Positions 7,029 through 11,530 of a stretch of 11,530 nt of DNA are shown one piece after another (the stretch's first letter is position 1; each line of letters starts with the position of its first letter). Source of the stretch: Caldilineaceae bacterium (GTDB taxonomy: Bacteria > Chloroflexota > Anaerolineae > Caldilineales > Caldilineaceae); the NCBI GenBank assembly GCA_028819675.1, contig JAPPKT010000234.1, positions 1 through 11,530 of the forward strand. The letters run 5' to 3'. A program made the position numbers and the translations under genes. The notes under the pieces are model-generated. The model saw nothing but the letters and a program-made list of their open reading frames with translations, was not told where the DNA came from and made no database searches.

Positions 7029-8129
7029 ATGACGACAAATGGACAGACGATCAAGTCGGGCATTTTCATCATGCCGTTTCATCCGCCGGAGAAGCCGCTG
7101 GCGCAGGGGTATGACGAGGATATTGAGCTGGCGGTGATGGCGGATGAGTTGGGATTCGAGGAGTTCTGGATTGGCGAGCACCATACGATGCGGTACGAGA
7201 CGGTGGTGGTGCCGGAGGTGTTTATCGGACGGGTGCTGGGGGTTACGGAACGTATCCGGCTGGGCCCGGCGCCGATCTGCGTTAATTTGCATCATCCGGC
7301 GTATCTGGCAACCCGGCTTGCTTTTCTGGACCACCTGGCCCATGGGCGGCTCAATCTGTGCCTTGGGCCGAGCGGGACGAGCACGGACTATGAGCTTTAT
7401 GGGCAGCATCCGAAGGATGGCGGCAGGATGACGATTGAGGCGATTGACGTCATGTTGAAGCTGTGGACGTCGGACCCGCCTTACGAACATGAAGGCCAGT
7501 TCTGGCAGTTCTCGCTCAAGGAAAATGTCGATGAGGAAACCCAGTTAGGGTTCATCCACAAGCCGCTGCAACAGCCGCATCCTCCGATCCTCGTGCCGGG
7601 CATTACTCGCGATTCATACAGCCTAAAAATGGCGGGGCGGTACGGTTTCGCACCGTTTTCGGCTGCTGTGGCGGCGGGGAATGTGCTGGCGGACAACTGG
7701 GAGACATACGCACGCAGCGCGGAGGAGGCGGGAAGAAAGCCGGACCGGGCCGACTGGAGAGTGGCGCGGGCGATCTTTCTGGCTGATACGACTGAAGAGG
7801 CGGTGAAGCGGGCGCGGACCAACTCGGTAGGGAGGAATTATGAGTATCTCGCCAAACTGATGGATAAGACCCGGGGCAGGGGCGTTCTCAAGCGAGACCT
7901 GGAGATGTCGAACGCTGATTGCAATATGGACTACTGGATGTCGGAACAGATCATCGCGGGCGACGTGGACCATGTGCTGGAGCGGCTGCTGGCGCTGATG
8001 GAGGAGAGCGGACCGTTTGGCACTCTGGTCCTGATGGGCTTCGACTGGGACGACAAGGCGAGCTGGCTGCGTAATGTTGAACTGTTTCAGACCGAGTTAA
8101 TGCCGGCGTTGAACAAGGCTGTGGCCTGA
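7029..8129 (+). CDS. LLM-class (luciferase-like) flavin-dependent oxidoreductase
   Basis: This 366-residue protein is of normal length for the bacterial luciferase-like monooxygenase superfamily, a TIM barrel that uses reduced FMN or F420 to oxidise or reduce small organic substrates. Visible hallmarks are the N-terminal strand GIFIMPF, the helix ending MADELGFEEFWIGEHH with the family's Glu-His-His at 50-52, then RIRLGPAPICVNLHHPAYLA, the barrel segment LDHLAHGRLNLCLGPSG, and PHPPILVPGITRDSYSLKMAGRYGFAPF. The segment with HPKDGGRMTIEAIDVMLKLW is the usual R-x-x-E-x-hydrophobic helix. The exact substrate cannot be read from sequence; alkanal, alkanesulfonate or terpenoid-type monooxygenases are close in pattern. 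It is the last gene of the run with the two propeller paralogues, so it may oxidise the compound they bind or release (inference). A structured region follows its stop codon. Confidence 0.93.
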   Translation: MTTNGQTIKSGIFIMPFHPPEKPLAQGYDEDIELAVMADELGFEEFWIGEHHTMRYETVVVPEVFIGRVLGVTERIRLGPAPICVNLHHPAYLATRLAFLDHLAHGRLNLCLGPSGTSTDYELYGQHPKDGGRMTIEAIDVMLKLWTSDPPYEHEGQFWQFSLKENVDEETQLGFIHKPLQQPHPPILVPGITRDSYSLKMAGRYGFAPFSAAVAAGNVLADNWETYARSAEEAGRKPDRADWRVARAIFLADTTEEAVKRARTNSVGRNYEYLAKLMDKTRGRGVLKRDLEMSNADCNMDYWMSEQIIAGDVDHVLERLLALMEESGPFGTLVLMGFDWDDKASWLRNVELFQTELMPALNKAVA

Positions 8130-8175
8130 GCTGGCACCCTTTTACCCCGCCGAGGCGTGGCGACGCCGTGCCAGC
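8130..8175 (+). terminator. Nested hairpin directly after the luciferase-like gene
   Basis: GCTGGCAC (8130-8137) pairs perfectly with GTGCCAGC (8168-8175). Inside, GGCGT (8154-8158) pairs with ACGCC (8163-8167) around a GGCG loop and stacks directly against the outer stem. The structure begins on the base after the TGA, where a terminator is expected, but has no downstream T-run; a CCCTTTTA stretch sits inside the outer loop. It may be a Rho-assisted or processing element. Confidence 0.45.
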
Positions 8176-8285
8176 AGGTGCGCGGGACGTCAGGCCAAAC
8201 TGGGCTAGCTATTGCGCAAGGAATTCAGACTGTCCCAGTCAAATTGGAATGAAAAATGGTTGTTCTCCAACTCGGGTGAATGGAG

Positions 8286-8291
8286 TATGAT
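8286..8291 (+). promoter_or_regulatory. Possible -10 box of the dioxygenase/oxidoreductase unit
   Basis: TATGAT matches the -10 consensus at five of six bases and lies 56 bases before the ATG at 8348, within the 218-base gap that separates this unit from the previous operon. The nearest -35-like hexamer is TTGTTC at 8260-8265, with a long 20-base spacer, so the pairing is weak. Confidence 0.35.
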
Positions 8292-8334
8292 TCCAGCAAT
8301 TGGAGACTCCCGATAGGATAGAGTCACGCTTCTC

Positions 8335-8340
8335 AGGAGA
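8335..8340 (+). promoter_or_regulatory. Ribosome-binding site fixing the start at 8348
   Basis: AGGAGA ends 7 bases before the ATG at 8348. The longer in-frame opening at 8300 uses TTG without a comparable site, and conservation with the paralogue begins only at the later start. Confidence 0.8.
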
Positions 8341-8347
8341 CGAATCA

Positions 8348-9160
8348 ATGAAACTCAGCCAACAGCAACTCCAGTTTTTTGAGACATTCGGATTTCTTCA
8401 CTTTCCCGGCCTGGTGAAGGAGGAGATCGGCTGGATTACGGAGGATTTCGAATCGATCTTCGCGACCAGCGGTCAGGTGCATGACGGGACGCAGCGATCT
8501 TGCATTGTGCCCTTTATCGATCAGCGAGAGCGGCTGTGCACGCTTCTGGATCATCCCAGTATTGATGGGCTTATCAGCAGTATTCTGGGCGACGACTTTA
8601 ACTATCTGGGCGGCGACGGCAACTTCTACACGGGCGATACGCGCTGGCACAGTGACGGCTTTCACACGATCGGCAAATACCTGAAGGTGGCCTTCTATCT
8701 CGATTCGCTTACATCGGATACGGGCTGTCTGCGCGTGATCCCCGGCTCGCACCGGGAGGACCTTGAGGCGTGGTCAGCCCGGCAAGCGCGGGATGCCTCC
8801 GAGTTGTGGGGAATCTCGCAGCTGGAGGTGCCGCACGTGGCGCTGGAGACTCAGCCAGGAGACGTTGTGGCGTTCAATCATAACCTGATGCACTCGTCGT
8901 TCGGCGGAAGCACGGCGCGGCGTATGTTTACGATCAACTGCTGCGCCTATTGCGAGACGCAGGAAGAGATCGAGGAGCTGGAGAAGTTTGTTGCGGGCGG
9001 CGCACGATTCTGGAAGGACCAGATGCACTCCGACATCATGCGCAGTACGGCTTCGCCGTCACGGATGCGGCATTTGGAGCAGGTGATGGCGCACGAGAGC
9101 CATTTGCCGGCGCTGTCGGCCAAGGCGCGGGCGGAGATGGCGGAGCCGGCCCGGGGGTAG
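8348..9160 (+). CDS. Phytanoyl-CoA dioxygenase (PhyH) family protein, paralogue 1
   Basis: This 270-residue enzyme is a predicted Fe(II)/2-oxoglutarate-dependent dioxygenase that would hydroxylate a small organic substrate while decarboxylating 2-oxoglutarate. Family features in order are the N-terminal QLQFFETFGFLHFPGL segment, then the metal-binding TRWHSDGF with His101 and Asp103, the strand VAFYLDSLT, the LRVIPGSHR segment, and GDVVAFNHNLMHSSFGGS with the distal metal ligand His182. Arg191 or Arg192 is placed to hold the 2-oxoglutarate carboxylate. The facial triad is complete, so it should be active. The substrate is not readable; many bacterial relatives act on compounds other than phytanoyl-CoA. 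It is followed after only 4 bases by a Gfo/Idh/MocA oxidoreductase, indicating joint translation. It is clearly paralogous to the minus-strand gene at 10283-11125, including the shared final residues EPARG. Confidence 0.93.
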   Translation: MKLSQQQLQFFETFGFLHFPGLVKEEIGWITEDFESIFATSGQVHDGTQRSCIVPFIDQRERLCTLLDHPSIDGLISSILGDDFNYLGGDGNFYTGDTRWHSDGFHTIGKYLKVAFYLDSLTSDTGCLRVIPGSHREDLEAWSARQARDASELWGISQLEVPHVALETQPGDVVAFNHNLMHSSFGGSTARRMFTINCCAYCETQEEIEELEKFVAGGARFWKDQMHSDIMRSTASPSRMRHLEQVMAHESHLPALSAKARAEMAEPARG

Positions 9161-9164
9161 GAAA

Positions 9165-10238
9165 ATGGCGGACAGGATCAGGATTGGCGTTGTCGGCTGC
9201 CGGGTCGGTGGGGCCTGGGTCACGGGTGCGTACGCGGGCGAGGATACGGTCGCCTGGGCTGTGGCTGACCTGAACCAGGAGCTGGCGCGGAAGGTGGCGC
9301 AAGAGAACGACGTCGCCCGGGTCTACGGAGACTATCGTGAGCTGCTGGCCGATGACGAAGTTGACGCGGTTGGCATCGCCACGGCACCGGACGTGCGCAA
9401 GCCGATGGTACTTGACGCGTTGCAGGCGGGCAAGCATGTGCTGGTGCAGAAGCCGCACGGCCGCGACGCCGCGGATGTTGAGGAGATCAATGCGACCGCC
9501 GCGAGCAGTGGAAAGACACTTGTCTACTCCTATTTCATGCGCCATGAGGAGGAGAACAAGAGGAGCCGATCGCTTATCGCCGACGGAAGGATTGGGCGTC
9601 CTTACCATGCGCGCGTCCACTACCACTATCGAGAGCGGGGCGTTGACTATGAGCCGCCGGCCGGGAGGGAGTGGTTGTATCGATGGGGCCTGAAGGGGGG
9701 CGCGTTGGGGCAACACGGCTCCCATTACCTCGACCAGGCCTGGTATTTGCTGGGCTGTCCGGAGCCACAATGGGCCTTCGCAGTCAGCCACAGCGCGTTT
9801 CCGACTCGGCTCGAAGTAGAGCGCCATTCCGAGGATTACATGAGCTTCCTGGTGGGTTGCGCCGGGGGCATCACCATTCAGATGGACACGTCTGCGGTCA
9901 TCGCCACGTGGGCGGACCGGGCGTGGGACCTGCGTCTGCGGGTCCTGGGCACGGCTGGGACGGTTGAAGTCGAGTCGACGCGGCTGGCTTCGGGGCAGAC
10001 ACGTTCGGGCACGCGACGCTTGTTGGGCGCAATTTACAACGAGGGCGACAGTTTTGTAGAGGAGAATGCGGAGCACGGAAGCGGGGACTTTGACGGGGAG
10101 ATCCGTGACTTTGCCGCAGCCATCCGCGGAGAGCAGCCTCCCGATGTGTCGCCGGCGGATGCGTTGACGTTCATGAAGCTGCTGGATGCTATCTATCTGA
10201 GCGCGGAGACCGGGGAAAAGGTGCAGGTCGCCGCGTAG
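9165..10238 (+). CDS. Gfo/Idh/MocA-family NAD(P)-dependent oxidoreductase
   Basis: This 357-residue protein is of typical length for sugar and inositol dehydrogenases of this superfamily. The N-terminal Rossmann domain begins IRIGVVGCRVGG (Gly8, Gly11, Gly16), followed by acidic Asp in WAVADLN and the stretch VDAVGIATAPDVRKPMVLDA. The usual EKP motif appears as VQKP, with Lys96 kept and Glu replaced by Gln95. The substrate-domain motif normally reads G-G-x-L-x-D-x-G-x-H-x-x-D; here it is GGALGQHGSHYLDQ, with His187 and Asp190 kept but Gln183 where the catalytic Asp usually stands. The reaction may therefore be altered, or this is a subfamily with a different proton relay. The ATG at 9165 lies 4 bases after the dioxygenase stop, with GGGGG and AGGA just upstream. 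It likely oxidises or reduces a cyclic polyol or sugar related to the dioxygenase substrate (inference). Confidence 0.92.
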   Translation: MADRIRIGVVGCRVGGAWVTGAYAGEDTVAWAVADLNQELARKVAQENDVARVYGDYRELLADDEVDAVGIATAPDVRKPMVLDALQAGKHVLVQKPHGRDAADVEEINATAASSGKTLVYSYFMRHEEENKRSRSLIADGRIGRPYHARVHYHYRERGVDYEPPAGREWLYRWGLKGGALGQHGSHYLDQAWYLLGCPEPQWAFAVSHSAFPTRLEVERHSEDYMSFLVGCAGGITIQMDTSAVIATWADRAWDLRLRVLGTAGTVEVESTRLASGQTRSGTRRLLGAIYNEGDSFVEENAEHGSGDFDGEIRDFAAAIRGEQPPDVSPADALTFMKLLDAIYLSAETGEKVQVAA

Positions 10239-10267
10239 AGGGTGGACTGGTCTGCAGCGGCGACCTG
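10224..10267. terminator. Perfect 11-bp inverted repeat between convergent genes, candidate bidirectional terminator
   Basis: CAGGTCGCCGC (10224-10234) is exactly repeated in reverse complement as GCGGCGACCTG (10257-10267), with a 22-base loop. The left arm overlaps the last codons of the oxidoreductase; the minus-strand dioxygenase stops 16 bases to the right. A short T-run follows the stem on each strand: TTTT at 10274-10277 on plus and AAAA at 10216-10219, read as TTTT on minus. The GC-rich stem and its position suit a shared terminator, though the T-runs are short and the loop is long. Confidence 0.55.
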
Positions 10268-10282
10268 GACGGGTTTTGGCCC

Positions 10283-11125
10283 TCAGCCTCGCGCCGGCTC
10301 TTTCATTGTCTTTTTCAGTTCGCGCGTCAGGTCTGCCAGGTGGGTGTCGTTGGCCCTGACCTGCTCAAGATGGACCATACGCTCCGGCCCGGCGGTGGCG
10401 ATCATGGCTTCGCCGTGAATGCGGTCGATCCAGAAGCGAGCCTCGCGGCCGAGTACCTCGCGCAACTCTTCGAGCCGGTGTTCTGGGTAGCGGCGTGAGA
10501 AGTTCATGGTGTACATGCGCCGACGCTCTGAGCCCCCGAAGGCGGCGTGTTTGAGATTGTGGTTGAACATGACGATGTCGCCGGGCATGGTCTCCAGGAT
10601 CAGAGCCGGTACGTCGGGCCCTTCCTTTCCCCAGATCTTGCCGCTTTCCCGAATATCCTTCTCAAGAGCATCGGCGTAGGCGTCACCGGCGCGGTGGCTG
10701 CCGGGAATGACGCGCAGTGCGCCGCTTTCGCGCGTGAGCGGGTCGAGGTAGAAGGCGATCTTGATGCTGAGAACGCGTTGGGCGCTGTAGCCGTCGGAGT
10801 GCCAGCGGGTGTCGCCGGCGTAGTAGTTGCCGTCGCCGCTGGTGTAGTTGAAGTCGTCGCCGCAGATGCTGGCGGCTATGTCGTGGATGCGGGGGTCGTC
10901 GAGAAGGGAGCTGAGAAACTCGCTCTTGTCGGGGAAGGGAAGGATGCAGGAGCGCTGCACACCATCGTGATCGCGCCCGTGGTGGCCGCCGCCGTGTGCA
11001 GCCCAGATGGCTTCGAATTCGTCGATGATTCTGTCTGCGCAGTCGGCCAGCAGGCCGGGAAAATAGAGATAGCCGAAGGTGTCGAAGAATGCCAGCTGTT
11101 GCGGTGTGAGTCGAGTCTGCGCCAC
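10283..11125 (-). CDS. Phytanoyl-CoA dioxygenase (PhyH) family protein, paralogue 2
   Basis: This 280-residue predicted Fe(II)/2-oxoglutarate dioxygenase lies convergent to the oxidoreductase gene. It starts with GTG at 11125, chosen because AAAGGAGAG precedes it by a few bases; the frame is open further upstream but that stretch does not resemble the family. Residues from the GTG: QQLAFFDTFGYLYFPGL near the N-terminus, TRWHSDGY with metal ligands His109 and Asp111, IAFYLDPLT, then LRVIPGSHR, GDIVMFNHNLKHAAFGGS with distal ligand His193, and Arg201-203 for 2-oxoglutarate binding. It matches paralogue 1 along its whole length, with long shared blocks such as QRSCI-PF, GDDFNY and the final EPARG. 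It differs by a His/Gly-rich insertion near residues 44-54 and a longer segment between PGSHR and the second histidine motif. Substrate unknown; the catalytic triad is intact. Confidence 0.93.
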   Translation of the reverse strand: MAQTRLTPQQLAFFDTFGYLYFPGLLADCADRIIDEFEAIWAAHGGGHHGRDHDGVQRSCILPFPDKSEFLSSLLDDPRIHDIAASICGDDFNYTSGDGNYYAGDTRWHSDGYSAQRVLSIKIAFYLDPLTRESGALRVIPGSHRAGDAYADALEKDIRESGKIWGKEGPDVPALILETMPGDIVMFNHNLKHAAFGGSERRRMYTMNFSRRYPEHRLEELREVLGREARFWIDRIHGEAMIATAGPERMVHLEQVRANDTHLADLTRELKKTMKEPARG

Positions 11126-11130
11126 TGAGA

Positions 11131-11140
11131 ACTCTCCTTT
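11131..11140 (-). promoter_or_regulatory. Strong ribosome-binding site for the GTG start at 11125
   Basis: On the minus strand the sequence reads AAAGGAGAGT, ending 5 bases before the GTG. The AGGAG core is about 8 bases from the start codon. This decides the start of the minus-strand dioxygenase in favour of GTG over ATG codons up to 282 bases further upstream. Confidence 0.8.
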
Positions 11141-11198
11141 AGTCTGACAATACGGTCCTCTGACTGTTGTCGACCGAACAACGATCTTCTCTGACGAA

Positions 11199-11227
11199 AT
11201 AGTAGTGGCAATTTCAGTGAATTGCAA
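11199..11227 (-). promoter_or_regulatory. Promoter-like pair for the minus-strand dioxygenase
   Basis: On the minus strand TTGCAA (11222-11227) is followed, after exactly 17 bases, by TACTAT (11199-11204). Each hexamer matches four of six consensus positions. It would give a leader of about 65 bases. That leader contains the hairpin GTTGT (11166-11170) / ACAAC (11178-11182) with a 7-base loop. Confidence 0.45.
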
Positions 11228-11446
11228 CCTGTAAAGATGAGGCGGGTGCATCTTAGATTTGGGGCGGCAACAGTCTGGCGGGAATCCATGGCTGCGGTGG
11301 CTGAAATCAGTTAACGTCTTTTGGCGAGACGCAGTGCAGGCCCGGCCTGGCATTACAGTGGAGTCCGTCAGTTGGGGAGGGTGCGAGGGCAGGCCCTTGG
11401 CCGGCACCTACGGGGATCTGACGGGACGTGGTCTGGCCAGACACCT

Positions 11447-11492
11447 TCGATTAGGCACTTGTCACCAATGGCGCCACCAGGTCGATTAGGCA
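11447..11492. repeat. 11-bp direct repeat around an 8-bp palindrome
   Basis: TCGATTAGGCA occurs at 11447-11457 and 11482-11492, 35 bases start to start. Each copy is followed within one or two bases by TTGT. TGGCGCCA (11469-11476) lies between them. The spacing is about three and a third helical turns. Operator-like, but the function is unknown. Confidence 0.5.
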
Positions 11493-11530
11493 TGTTGTAG
11501 GAGAGGGGGCGTTGGGGGGGGGGGGGCCCC

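Larger units (their letters stand above)
11126..11530. other. Gene-free right end with palindrome and repeats
   Basis: No gene is supportable in these 405 bases. Besides the promoter and ribosome-binding site of the minus-strand dioxygenase, the region holds the perfect 12-bp palindrome GTCTGGCCAGAC (11431-11442), the direct repeat TCGATTAGGCA (11447-11457 and 11482-11492), the 8-bp palindrome TGGCGCCA (11469-11476) between the two copies, and a 13-base G run (11514-11526) followed by CCCC at the very edge. The repeats could be regulatory for this gene or for one beyond the window. Confidence 0.5.

Noticed and set aside
8300..8347. N-terminal extension of the first dioxygenase from a TTG at 8300
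   Set aside because: AGGAGA at 8335-8340 is ideally placed for the ATG at 8348, and similarity to the paralogue begins there.
9036..10076. 346-codon open frame on the minus strand
   Set aside because: Antisense to the Gfo/Idh/MocA gene and the end of the dioxygenase gene, with an Arg/Pro-rich translation and no family pattern. The plus-strand frames have clear motifs.
10547..11128. 193-codon plus-strand frame rich in Val, Ala and Gly
   Set aside because: Opposite the minus-strand dioxygenase, which has an intact catalytic triad and a strong ribosome-binding site. The repetitive V/A/G composition is that of a shadow frame.
11126..11407. 94-codon upstream in-frame extension of the minus-strand dioxygenase
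   Set aside because: It is stop-free but unlike the paralogue or any family member, covers a promoter-like pair, and is made unnecessary by AAAGGAGAG followed by GTG at 11125.
11259..11489. 76-codon plus-strand frame at the right end
   Set aside because: No ribosome-binding site, no recognisable pattern, and it runs over the palindrome and direct repeats.

Overview
This GC-rich bacterial window is densely packed with genes. It holds the end of one gene at the left edge, eight complete protein-coding genes, and no rRNA, tRNA, CRISPR array or transposase that I can see. The mix is an expanded family of propeller-type glycosidase-like proteins, phytanoyl-CoA-type dioxygenases, a Gfo/Idh/MocA oxidoreductase, a luciferase-like flavin oxidoreductase and a Uma2 nuclease. 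That combination is typical of uncultivated lineages such as Poribacteria, Latescibacterota, some Planctomycetes or Chloroflexi (SAR202-like). This placement is an inference from gene content only; no phylogenetic marker is present.

Layout: (1) 1-236 is the C-terminal end of a protein whose last domain matches the ends of the two propeller proteins further right, so it is a third paralogue. (2) 354-3204 is a two-gene McrBC-type modification-dependent restriction module, with mcrB-like and mcrC-like reading frames overlapping by 62 bases. Its base composition is visibly more AT-rich than the right half. (3) 3272-3829 is a Uma2-family PD-(D/E)XK nuclease with its own TATAAT box. (4) 3953-8129 is a same-strand run of two tandem propeller paralogues followed closely by a luciferase-like monooxygenase. 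(5) 8348-10238 is a second unit, a PhyH-type Fe(II)/2-oxoglutarate dioxygenase and a Gfo/Idh/MocA oxidoreductase 4 bases apart. (6) 10283-11125 on the minus strand is a second PhyH paralogue, convergent with the oxidoreductase. A perfect 11-bp inverted repeat in the junction could terminate both transcripts. (7) 11126-11530 has no gene I can support, but holds a promoter-like pair for the minus-strand gene, a perfect 12-bp palindrome, an 11-bp direct repeat and a terminal G13 tract.

The right two thirds reads as an oxidative catabolic or tailoring cluster acting on a sugar-like or glycosylated compound (inference). The restriction/nuclease block looks like a defence cassette inserted among the propeller paralogues. 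Start codons were revised from ribosome-binding sites for five genes (354, 5517, 7029, 8348, and GTG at 11125 on the minus strand). The best candidates for something undescribed are the tandem propeller family with its conserved C-terminal sandwich next to oxidative enzymes, the Gfo/Idh/MocA protein with altered catalytic-site residues, and the McrB-like protein with an N-terminal domain I cannot assign.
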